Shown here: positions 24,114 to 34,040 of the stretch, one piece after another
How positions within the stretch are numbered: position 1 is the first letter of the stretch
Layout: each line of letters starts with the position of its first letter
DNA from: Delphinapterus leucas
Taxonomy: Eukaryota > Chordata > Mammalia > Artiodactyla > Monodontidae
Direction of reading: 5' to 3'
Assembly: GCF_002288925.2 (NCBI RefSeq)
Contig: NW_022098000.1
Location: 2,056,494 to 2,120,493 of the forward strand
Length of the DNA stretch: 64,000 nt
The notes under the pieces: model-generated
Seen by the model: the letters and a program-made list of their open reading frames with translations, nothing else
Database searches by the model: none
Told to the model about the DNA's origin: nothing
Translations under genes and position numbers: made by a program

Positions 24114-25339
24114 AAACAAAACTCAAAAGTAGTCTGAAGGATTAATGAAAATGTACTTACAAAAGACTTAGAAAAGACTGTAAATGCAAACTGTTATTCT
24201 CTTTCTTTGGGATTACAGCCACCCTGCCAAAATCCAAAGCTGTATTAGTTAGTTTTTTCCTCAAAGATTGAATGTTATTTCACCTCCCCTCCATTATTTT
24301 AGCCTTTAATAGTCAATGTGAAAACTGGACCTGATTACCTGATTACGAATCTTGTTTGCAATTCTTCTGTTTCCAAGTTTATGAGAAAGAAATCTGTCTT
24401 ATATATCTTTTTCCATTTTCAGGTCTGTTCTTTCTAGATTATCACCCCATTCACATCTCAATTTAGTTGCTCACTGACACTGTTCCCTTAACCGCTTAGC
24501 AACTCAACAAATATAGTCTTGTATACGGACAAAATCATAGCTGCTCCAAGGACAACCATAATTTTTTTTAAACCAGACTTTAAGTGCCTTCCATATTACT
24601 AAAGTCTCGTAACTCTATATAGGTTTCTAATTTAAAATGTAGGCCTGAAAATACTGAAACTCACTTAATATCATGCTCTAAAATGCACCCTCGATGTATA
24701 AAATTATTAAAAATAAAAAGGATTTTATACAAACAGCAAGAGTCTCACAAACATTTACTCCTATTCTTAGTGCCTTTTTTAAAATTTAGGGGAAACCAAA
24801 CCTATGCATTTAGTGATTCTCAATTCTATCATTCCTTGATTATTTCTAGTATCAACTAGTCGGGGACAATTTTCATTTGCTGTTTTTATTTTTGTTTTGA
24901 ACTCACACATACTCTCATTTCAGATAACATTCTCCATGCCACTCCAATGTTACATATGCTGCCTACTTGAGTTCACAGAGTTCTCTGTGTCACCTGGATT
25001 AGGACATTAAGCCTTAATAAGATTTTTATTTCTGAGACACAAGTTTCTCAATGCATGTAAATCAGAAGATGTATTCTGCACTCCCTGCCAAGTTCCTCAG
25101 ATATATGTGTGCAATTAAATAGACAAGCAGTGAAATTTGAAGGTACAGAATTAGTAGCTGGTATCTGGACAGTACTCATCTGCCTGTACAGACAGGGCGG
25201 GGAAGAGAAACATCAACCAAGGGTGTGGACAAGGAAGAAATGAAGAGCCAACTTACAAATGAAGACAACTAATACTGGTCTTATTCCCCATCCCCAACCC
25301 CCACCCCCAAAAAAACAAGGTCAAGGGATTGTTCACATC
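24114..25339. other. Unassigned AT-rich intronic sequence
   Basis: No repeat or exon is recognised. Confidence 0.45.
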
Positions 25340-25625
25340 CAAAAAGAGCCCTGCAAAACTCAGCTCAGAGCTTACCTCTTCCTTGAAGGCTTCTCTGCGG
25401 TCCCCAGACTAAGTCCATCACCTCTTTCCTGTGCTACCGCTGCACCCAGGACACACTGCTCTTTCACAGACCACAGCGCAGGAGGACTGTTTACATCTCT
25501 GCCCACTGTTGCCCCCCTCACCATTCACCCTGAAAGCTTAATCATACCTCTGCCCCTGCATATTTGCCTGGCACGCAGTAAATACTCACAAAGAGTTTAT
25601 TACTATGTTGAACCTGAATGAAAAT
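25340..25625 (+). repeat. LINE-2 3' end
   Basis: The order 'cttccttgaaggcttctctg', 'gcctggcacgcagtaaatac', 'tattactatgttgaacctga' follows the L2 consensus 3' end. It is diverged and non-coding. Confidence 0.75.
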
Positions 25626-26919
25626 CTTTTTCTAAATGTTATATAATTATGACAAAAATGACAGCCAGGTATAAAAGAAAGCCAAACATTATATATAACC
25701 AAACACTTCTTTTTAATATTTATTCTTTCTCTGGTACACCATTATTAAGTGTCACAGATTAAAAAAAAAGCTGATCTGGATTTAACACAGGATGTGTCAA
25801 TCTTATTTCTATGAAACAAAGTTGGTTTAATTAATATAATACTTTACTTTGGTTTAAATTCCTCTGTGTTGTGTGTGTGTATCTCTCTCTTATCCTCATT
25901 CTTTCTCATTAATAAGGAATCAGAAAGCTTTGAAAAAAAAACTGAAACTCAAAGATGTACACATAATCATTACTCCTCAATGTCCAGTCACTGTGAAAAA
26001 TTACACTCTCAAAATTTAATCAATCCTGGAACAAAACTGTATTCGTATTCCTAGCTCCCCCTGTGCAAAATTTTTATATTGGAAAACTAACAGGTGATGC
26101 ATCTTTCTTTGTAGAGACTGAATAAATTTTTGCTCTATGAGAGTAGAACTGTCAAAGAACTGAATTTACAAGGACCCCCCCCCAAAAAAACCTATTTCAG
26201 TATTCAGCTGTTTCCTAGCAACTGAATCTGCAGATATTTTCTCATCACAAGTGAGTAATAGGGATAAAAATCTGTGTTTCAGTGCACTCAAGTGTCAATG
26301 AAAGCAATGTAGCTCAGTGGAAAAAAATACTATAAATAGTGTGTAAAAATACTAAGTATCTTCTAGCCAATCTGGGCTGAAGTGTTAAAAGGGGTAATTA
26401 TAATTGTTAAATATGATAAATGATCTGAGGAACAGGAGTGTTTATAGAGGAGTACAGGGGCATTCTTCTGTGAGTGGGGGTAAGGGTGCACAGGGAACAC
26501 AAAGGTGACCACAGAAATAGTAACCTAAGAATTACTCTGGAAAGTTAGTTCAACCATGAAAAGAGAAGCTGCTGTTCTCAAGCTAGAGTTTAAACCTGGC
26601 TGAGGCTGCATCATAAATTTCTAGACAAAATATAACCTCACATATTACATACTCCAGAGAAAACCTGTCAAGAGTAACAACTGTAACCCCTGCAGCCAAC
26701 TGCAGCGGTTCTTAGGAAGCAGGGTACTGCAGCCACAGACGTTCCCAACAGAGATTGCAGAAATATTCTGCATGCACAGCAGCCCTTCCCACATCTGAGG
26801 TGCTTCACTCTTTCCTTTTATAAACAGGACACTGAAGTGCAACATCGTTTCACGTACTTTTTTCAACAAATCTGGAGAAAACACAAACATGCAGCTCTCA
26901 CAGGGTAATTCACCAGATC
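25626..26919. other. Unassigned AT-rich intronic sequence
   Basis: Short homopolymer runs occur (for example C/A at 26176-26190). No exon or repeat is named with confidence. Confidence 0.45.
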
Positions 26920-26972
26920 CTGAGCACCTGCTCTTCTCAAGGTACTGTGCTCAGCATCAGAGAGAATGAAGT

Positions 26973-27098
26973 TGAACAGGGCTGAGTCCCTACCCTGGAG
27001 AAGCTGAATAGGGCTCAGTCCTACCTGCAGAAGCTGAACAGAGCTTAGTCCCCACCCTGGAGAAACTGAACAGGGCTCAGTCCCTACCCTGGAGAAGC
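26973..27098. repeat. Four-copy minisatellite, 32-base unit
   Basis: The units begin at 26973 (32 bases), 27005 (30 bases), 27035 (32 bases) and 27067 (32 bases). Each reads like 'tgaacagggctcagtcccta' followed by 'ccctggagaagc', with a few substitutions. The surrounding sequence (26920-27200) resembles an ancient interspersed repeat in which a block such as 'agtccctgccct' is normally single. Confidence 0.93.
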
Positions 27099-27229
27099 CT
27101 ACAAGTAAAACATGTCATAGAACACTTGAGGGTGAATAAGAGAGCAGTAGAGGGGCAGAGGTATTTGACTGCGCCTGGGGAGAGGCAACAATCTATGAAA
27201 AAAAGGCACTGACTTTAAGGAGTTATGGG

Positions 27230-27370
27230 AGACCCACAGTGAAGAACCCAAGTCCTTCACCAATCAGCCACAAGAATTTTGGTAAGCCACCCAAGCCTTT
27301 GCGGGGCTAAACTTTCATGGGCAAAATGAAGAGGCCTGACTGGTAAGTTTTATTGAGAGCTCCTTATAAA
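27230..27370 (+). repeat. MIR fragment
   Basis: 'gtaagccacccaagcctttg' and 'gggcaaaatgaagaggcctg' match the MIR core in plus orientation. The copy is short and diverged. Confidence 0.6.
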
Positions 27371-27818
27371 AGAAAGCTAAAGCACTACCATACACAATAG
27401 GACAAACATGCATGTCCACTGATATCTATAAACCTCAAGTTTGGATTCTAGGAGCCAAGAATGAGGGCAAGATAACACACAAATGATTATCACACAACTC
27501 TAAAATCCTGTGCTGCTCTAAAAATCCTATGTCGATGTGCTGCTAACATTTGCTAGCAACTAGAAATAAGTGAATCATTAAAATTCTTGCCACCAATAAT
27601 TTCCATAAACACAAAGTGCAAAATTGTACTAAGCACCACAGGGAAAAATTCAAACCCCTTAAAATTCTATTCTTTACATGAACTAGCCCCTTCAAATGAA
27701 CACCTGAAAAATATATAGCACTTTGGAATTTTTTAAGCACTATATTAAATATATATAACTGATTTTTTTTCCAACGAATCTAAGCTAGCCTATCAAAAAC
27801 CTAGAATATTCCACTAAA

Positions 27819-27895
27819 ACAATAACTTTTACTCAATCCTATTTTGTGATGGTGCTAAAAGCCTCATTTTCTAAAATACTGGGTTGGCCAAAAAG
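27819..27895. repeat. Copy A of an inverted 77-base duplication
   Basis: This segment, from 'acaataacttttactcaatc' to 'gggttggccaaaaag', recurs in reverse complement at 31350-31430 with only about six differences. The copy includes both unique-looking flank and the first bases of a mariner inverted terminal repeat. Confidence 0.85.
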
Positions 27896-27958
27896 TTCGT
27901 TTGGATTTTCCCGTAAGATATTATGAAAATCCCGAACGAACTTTTTGGCCAATCCAAT
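27877..27958. mobile_element. Mariner-type MITE (about 80 bases, palindromic)
   Basis: The element reads 'actgggttggccaaaaagtt' at one end and 'aactttttggccaatccaat' at the other, with TA on each side. Nearly the entire element is an inverted repeat around a short centre ('taagatatta'). It matches the mariner-derived MITE common in cetartiodactyl genomes. It encodes nothing and would have needed a transposase supplied in trans. Confidence 0.88.
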
Positions 27959-29219
27959 ACAATACATATGGAGAAAGATACCAAGACTCACTTGTAATGA
28001 CTTGTTCGTCTGTGGGATCCAGTGGGCCTGCCTGACCCCACACCCTACCTCGAAATACTCACTTCGGTTACTAGGTCCTCTACAGTCTAAAGAGCAACAT
28101 TCAATTTAGCATCCTCAGTCAACAAGCGTGTCTCAAAGTAAAAAGAGGATGTTTATTTTTTCCCCCAAAATGAATGTTTTTTCTGTTATCGATAGTTTCA
28201 TGGCTTTTAGCTGCATTGCTTTGTTTCCTAGAGCTCAGTACCAGGAGAGACTGAAGGGGCTGGTGCCTGAGAGTAAAGGCAGAAGTGAAGGATTAGCAGC
28301 TACACTGACTGGTCCACTGCAATCACTTTAAAATAACATTAAATAACCAGGAAGTAATATTGGAAAAGACATATTAATCAATCCAAAACCAAAGGAAATC
28401 AACGAGACACAAATAAGACAAAGAAAATTCTTATATGATTACAAAGTAAGTAACCATTCAAGAAAATTAATTATATTTAAGCACAGCTTAAGGAACTAAA
28501 CTGAACACTGCTTTTAAAAAGAGGATAAAAGATTTAAGAGGATTCTAAGCTCTGTAGAAATAAAAAATTACTTGATCAAGTGCCTACAAAGAATATTTTT
28601 CCAAAGCAACAAATACTTGGTGAGTCACAGATCCAACTACTATTCTAAACATGTGAAAAAGAAAATCCTTTTCAAAAAAAGAAAATCCTTACTTTCCTCT
28701 GTGACTCCAAGAAAGCTGCTTACTTGTTGTCATTTATTTCCCAGGGAGCTTCTCGAAAGTCTTTCTATCTCTAAATTAGAATAAATATATTTTCTGAAAG
28801 TCTGTTTTCTAAAGTTTTACCAGCACCTTCTAATGATGAATCTCACCCACAGAAAGTGAAATTAGTCACATAACGTGAGAAAAAAGAGAATCTGCCTTAA
28901 AGATATTCAGCTACAACTTAAGAAGCTGCCCGTTTTCTAAAAACAAAGCAAGCACGCTCCACCAGTGACACAGAGTGGAAGTGTGTGAAAACCCAAGCTC
29001 GGCCGTGTGACCCCCTACGTCTCAGGGCTTCACTTTATCCTCCCCAGAAATCCAGACTTAAACCCAACTTCACACCTGCCATCACCATCTGGATGACTGA
29101 CAAGCACCTCCTGCTTAACATGATCAGAGCAGAACTCCTGGTTTTAGCCTGTGGACTTCTCACACAGTCTTCCACATCATGGTAAAAGACATCACCCTCT
29201 AATCCGTTACTCTGGCCAA
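27959..29219. other. Unassigned intronic sequence
   Basis: No repeat or PRIM2 exon is recognised. A possible donor-like 'actcac' near 28068 has no matching PRIM2 coding sequence beside it. Confidence 0.45.
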
Positions 29220-29460
29220 CAATCTGGGCAGTGCAACACAGTGGTCAGGAGTAAAGACTGAAGCCAGGCTGCATGGATGCAAACCCTGCCCTGGCTCCTC
29301 ACTTAGCTGTGCAGACTGTACGCCTCAGAGACTGAAAATGGTACCCACCTAACAGGATTACTGTGAAGATGAAATGTGAAGCTCATGTGAAGCATTTAGA
29401 ACAGCACCTGGCAAATATAAAATGTTCACTAAGTATAAGCTATCATTATTGTTTTTATCC
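29220..29460 (+). repeat. MIR
   Basis: The order 'gtggtcaggagtaaagactg', 'ggatgcaaaccctgccctgg', 'tacccacctaacaggattac', 'ttagaacagcacctggcaaa' is that of MIR in plus orientation across most of its length. Confidence 0.88.
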
Positions 29461-29519
29461 TGATTTCCTCTTTTTCTCTCACACCCAGTGTGTCAACAGC
29501 ACTTCAAGAAAGTAACTGA

Positions 29520-30060
29520 AATCCAGAGAGTTCTCTGAATCATCACCACCACAACCAGCCTCTTTCCAGCCACCATCTAGATTAAAGTGATAAACTTCTG
29601 AACTAGTCTTCCTACTGCCATTCTTTCTATACCCTCCAAAGTGGTTTTCAGCCACAGTAACCTATTCTAAATATAAATCAGATTATATCACTCCCTTCTC
29701 CAAAACCATCCAATGGTTTTCCACTACATTAGGCTAAAAAATCAATCTCTCTACCCTGGTTTATTCAAAGTCCTGCATCGCTGCCGTCTCATTCTGTACA
29801 GCTCCCCACTAGCTCACTACACTCCAGCATTGTGCAAAAATGCCAACCCTCTCTCCTTGGGGCCTTGGCATCAGTGACCGCTCCTGCCTAGAATGTACTT
29901 TCCTCTACTTTTGCTCTGCTGGCTCCTTCATGTCACATATAATATTGTTGTTGTTTATTTCTTTGGTAACTGGTATAAGTTTTATAAGAGAAGAAATTTC
30001 ATCTATCCTATTAAGTATTATATCCCTAGTACTGAAAACAATACATGGGTGAACAAATAA
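29520..30060 (+). repeat. LINE-2 3' region
   Basis: L2 blocks occur in order: 'aaatataaatcagattatat', 'aaaaccatccaatggttttc', 'ccttggggccttggcatcag', 'tgcctagaatgtactttcct', and the 3' end near 30040. Coding capacity is lost. Confidence 0.82.
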
Positions 30061-30354
30061 AAAGTTATTAAAAAAGAAAAAAAAAAACCATTAACTGAGA
30101 GAACTGGCTAAAGGTTCTAAAATTGTTATGTGAAGCAAAGAAATATATCTTTCCCTCATTCTTTTCCCTAACTGGTTATCAATTTATTGCATCTCAACTC
30201 CAAATTCACCCTTTTTGCCTGCTCTGTAACTGGACCCTAATATACTTACCTTTCAATATTTCCTGAGTTTGAAGATCTAAATCCCCTGATAATACAACTA
30301 CTCATAAAGGCACAGTTTTCATCAAGAGATCCTAAGAATCACAATTAGAAAACC

Positions 30355-30555
30355 CGAGATCCAGTTATGGCTGCAGCAATTACTGGCCAAAAAGACACTG
30401 GACAAACTACCTGGCCTCTCTGAGCAGCACTTTCCTAGCCTGTGTGATGCAGACGGTCATCCTCATCCATCTCAGAGACTTGTGGTGAGAATCAAATGAG
30501 ATCACAGACAAGCAGTAAACTATGTGCGGACAGTAAGAGTCATCTTCATTATTCA
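30355..30555 (+). repeat. MIR
   Basis: 'gacactggacaaactacctg', 'cctctctgagcagcactttc' and 'gagaatcaaatgagatcaca' match MIR in plus orientation. Diverged copy. Confidence 0.75.
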
Positions 30556-30860
30556 GTATCTATCAGTCCAACAAAATGTTATTGAGCACTGACCCTATGT
30601 TACGTAGAGAGAAAAGTTTAAGACCAAGCCCTTACTCTCAAAAAGCTTACATTGTAGTTGAGAAGAAAAACGCTAACTGGAGTAATCTCACTGCAGTTTG
30701 GTAGTGTGCAGAATGCTGTGGGGGCACAAAGGAGAAACACTCAGTACAATCCTGGGGCTCAGGGGGGCTTCCTGGAGGAAGCGGTGCCACAGCTGAGTCT
30801 CACAGATCAGCAGGGTGAGAAAAGAGCTCTTATCAAATGAGAACATTATAATGCCCATCT
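30556..30860 (-). repeat. Ancient interspersed repeat (L2-like or MER)
   Basis: It begins 'aaaatgttattgagcactga' (reverse of an L2 3' end), then 'aaaaagcttacattgtagtt', then 'ggggcttcctggaggaag'. A similar series occurs at 47080-47430 and, in GC-rich form, at about 34930-35170. The exact family is uncertain. Confidence 0.6.
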
Positions 30861-31349
30861 TTTACTAGTCCTAAAGCATGCTCAAAAGCCAGATTTGTTA
30901 TATTATAATATAAATCACATGATCAAAGACTAACAACAAGCTTGCAGATGTCACCTGGGGTAAAATTCTTCTATCAACTTAGACCTTCCCCAGCACCATT
31001 TATTTCTTCCTCTACCACAAATTAGAATACCTTTTTCTAAATCTTTAGGGCAATTCTTCTCATCCTACAAGGATATTTTCAAATTCTTTCAATTACATAC
31101 TTCAAGGTCAAAACCTTCCTCACTGGAAAGGACAGTAATCAAGAAACCATCACAATGGGTTTAATTTCCCCTTTGCCACAGCCTAAAAGCAACACCTTCC
31201 CTTCCTCCCAGAGCTTCAGATTCCAAAGCTGTCAGGACAGTTTCCCAGGCAACCCCCTCCATCCACTCTCCTTCACGGCGAGGCAAAGGGCTCTATGGAC
31301 AACCACTCAACCAGACTCGGGCCCTGACCTACCCAGGAGAAAGCCAAGT
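30861..31349. other. Unassigned intronic sequence
   Basis: No feature is recognised. The CT-rich block 31180-31330 contains no exon I can identify. Confidence 0.45.
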
Positions 31350-31430
31350 ACTTTTTGGCCAACCCAGTATTTTAGAAAATGAGACTTTTGGCACCAATAC
31401 AAAGTAGGACTGAGTAAAAGTTATTGTTTT
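31350..31430. repeat. Copy B of the inverted duplication, ending in a truncated mariner terminal repeat
   Basis: The sequence 'actttttggccaacccagta' onward to 'aaaagttattgtttt' is the reverse complement of 27819-27895. The mariner-like terminal repeat stops after about 21 bases and runs into unrelated sequence ('cttggctttctcc' in reverse), so no second MITE is present. Confidence 0.85.
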
Positions 31431-32035
31431 CAGAATAAAAACAATACCAGAAAAAATTATAAGTTTTAACTCAAAAGGAAAGGTTGGCCTTTGCTTATAC
31501 GGTAATCGGTACAGCTTAAAAAGAGCCACAGCACATAACTTTGAAGTTATGTACTAAACACTAAGTACCCAAAAAAGTGTCCCAAAAAAGTACAAAAGAA
31601 AACTACACTCAGATTAACAAACAACACTGAAAAATGTATTTTTAAGATGTTATCACTTAAGTGTCTGTTTAAACAAATCTCTTAAAAAGCACTGATTATG
31701 TCATTTATTTAACTCAGCTACCTCCAATTTCACCCAGCAGCAGGCTGTTTATTGTAGCACTAACCTACTACTGCTTTTCCTAATTAAACATAAAGACTTT
31801 CTTCTACATTGCCCTCTACTGACACAAAATAACAATTTAGAACAGAAATCTAGGGGTTATATCTACCACAGGCCACACTAATTGTTAAGGGTCACATATG
31901 ACATCCATCTCCAAGGAAAAAAAAACACAACCTTGAAGAGACAAAGGCTGTTCACAAAATTAATCATCTCACCAATAGTATTACTAGGAGAAAGAAAAAA
32001 TGACAAAATTAACCATGAGTAGTAACAAATAAAAA
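31431..32035. other. Unassigned AT-rich intronic sequence
   Basis: No repeat or exon is recognised between the inverted duplication and the SINE. Confidence 0.45.
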
Positions 32036-32499
32036 CCTACTTAAAGGGACTTTCCTGGTGGCACAGTGATTAAGAATCCGCCTGCCAATGCAGGGAACAC
32101 AGGTTTGATCCCTGGTCTGGGAAGATCCCACATGCTGCAGAGCAACTAAGCCCGTGTGCCACAAAGCCTGCGCTCTGGAACCCGCGAGCCACAACTACTG
32201 CACAACTACTGAAGCCCACGTGCCCTAGAGCCCGTGCACCACAACTACCGAGCCCACGCAGCACAACTACTGAAGCCCACGTGTTCTAGGGCCCACGTGC
32301 TGCAACTACTGAGCCCGTGTGCTGCAACTACTGAAGCCCACGGGCCTAGAGCCCACGCTCTGCAACGAGAAGCCACCGCAATGAGAAAGCCTGCACACAA
32401 CGAAGAGTAGCCCTCACCCACCGCAACTAGAGAAAGCCCGTGTGCAGCAATGAAGACCCAATACAGCCAAAAAAATAAATTAAAAAAACCCTACTTAAA
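32036..32499 (+). repeat. CHR-type SINE, long form, internally expanded
   Basis: The head 'gggactttcctggtggcaca' starts at about 32047, the B box region is 'ggtttgatccc', and the end is 'tacagccaaaaaaataaatt'. The flank cctacttaaa occurs at 32036-32045 and 32490-32499. The element is about 440 bases against about 337-354 for the copies at 16191 and 20165. The extra length comes from additional units of 'gcacaactactgaagcccac' type in the middle. Confidence 0.93.
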
Positions 32500-33730
32500 T
32501 ACATAAATATAAGACATGACACCATAAAACTCCTAGAAGAGAACATAGGCAAAACATTCTCATACATAAATTATACCAATGTTTTATTAGGTCATTCTCC
32601 CAAGTCAATAGAAATAAAAGGAAAAATAAACAAATGGGACCTAATCAACCTTACAAGCAAAAGAAAGAAAAACCACCCTTGCACAGCAAAGGAAACCATC
32701 AATAGAACGAAAAGATAGCCTATGGACTGGGAGAAAATATTTGCAAATGATGTGACCAACAAGGGCTTAATTTCCAAAATACACAAACAGCTCATATAAC
32801 TCAATGACAAAAAAACAAACAACCCAATCAAAAAATGGGCAGAAGATCTAAATAGACATTTCTCCAAAGAAGACATACAGATGGCCAATAGGCACATAAA
32901 AGGATGCTCATCATCACTAATTATTAGGAAAATGCAAATCAAAACTACAGTGAGGTATCACCTCACAACAGTCAGAATGGCATTAAAAAGTCTACAAGCA
33001 ACAAATGCTAGAGAGGGTGTGGAGAAAAGTGAACCCTCCTACACTGTTGGTGGAAATTTAAGCTGGTACAGCCACTATGGAAAACAGTATTGGAGGTTCC
33101 TTAAAAAACTAAAAATAGAGTTGCCTTATGATCCAGCAATCCCACTCTTACGCATATACCCAGACAAACCATAATTCAAAAAGATACATGCACCCCTATG
33201 TTCATAGCAGCATTACTAAAATAGCCAAGACGTGGAAACAACCTAAATGTTCATCAACAGATGAGTGGATAAAGAAGATGTGGTACACATATAAAATGGA
33301 ATGGAATGAAATAATGCCATTTGCAGCAACATGGATGGCTGCTAGAGATTATCGCACTAAGTGAAGTAAGTCAGAAAGAGAAAGATAAATACCATATGAC
33401 AGCACTTATATGTGCAATCTAAAATATGACACAAATGAGCTTATCTATGAAACAGAAACAGACTCACAGATATAGAGAATGGACTTGTGGTTGCCAAGGG
33501 GGAGGGATGAATTGGGAGTTTGGGGTTAGCAGACACAAACTATTATAGAATGCATAAACAACAAGGTCCTACTGTATAGCACAGGGAACTATATTCAATA
33601 CCCTGTGATAAACCATAATGGAAAAGAATATATATATATGCATAACTGAGTCACTTTGCTGTACAGCAGAAATTAACGCAACCTTGTAAGTCAACTATAC
33701 TTCAATAGAATAAATTTTAAAAAAATTAAA
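32500..33730 (+). mobile_element. LINE-1 3' fragment (ORF2 C-terminus and 3' UTR)
   Basis: ORF2 remnants run from 'actcctagaagagaacatag' through 'aaatgggcagaagatctaaa' and the Cys-motif region (about 33000-33060). The 3' UTR follows, ending 'ctatacttcaatagaataaa' and an A-rich tail. Frames are broken, for example by TAG in place of a tryptophan or glutamine codon. It directly abuts the SINE at 32036-32499, which inserted at its 5' boundary. It ends about 170 bases from the downstream PRIM2 exon. Confidence 0.92.
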
Positions 33731-33902
33731 ACCTAGGAGTTCTACAAATAACAGTACAGCATCATAAGCAATCTGAATATTATAAAAATTAAACTATTTT
33801 TTAAGAAGTACAGAACAAAACTATCAACAGTATGTAACTGAAAACATGAACATATAGAAATAAAGTGAACACAGAAATATGGAAACAAAGTAAAATACTT
33901 AC

Positions 33903-34040
33903 AGCCAAAGCCTTGGACAGTTTGGTTCTAAATTCATTAAGGATGATAGCCACAATGTCCTTGAGTGGTACATAAGCAAAGCCATTTTCCAAATAGACTT
34001 TCCTTCCTCGGAACAAATCCAGAGCATCAGCAAAAGGGAT
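33903..34040 (-). CDS. PRIM2: PRIM2 exon (DNA primase large subunit p58), downstream of two
   Basis: This 138-base minus-strand exon encodes 46 residues, starting [14 protein letters not shown], continuing through [15 protein letters not shown] and ending LSKALA. It corresponds to about residues 186-231 of mammalian PRIM2 and is nearly identical to the human protein as I recall it. The acceptor is TTCAG and the donor GTAAGT; both ends are phase 0, so it joins the exon at 35469-35564 in frame. It lies in the helical N-terminal domain that docks PRIM1 and pol alpha, and carries none of the four iron-sulfur cysteines, which are encoded further downstream. The longer open frame over 33801-34016 is this exon read through its donor. 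I could not find the next exon (LTARSLPAVQ...) in the remaining 33.9 kb, so the following intron is long or runs beyond the window. Confidence 0.95.

Noticed and set aside
33801..34016. 71-codon minus-strand frame overlapping PRIM2
   Set aside because: It is the PRIM2 exon read past its GTAAGT donor into intron sequence. The true exon is 33903-34040.
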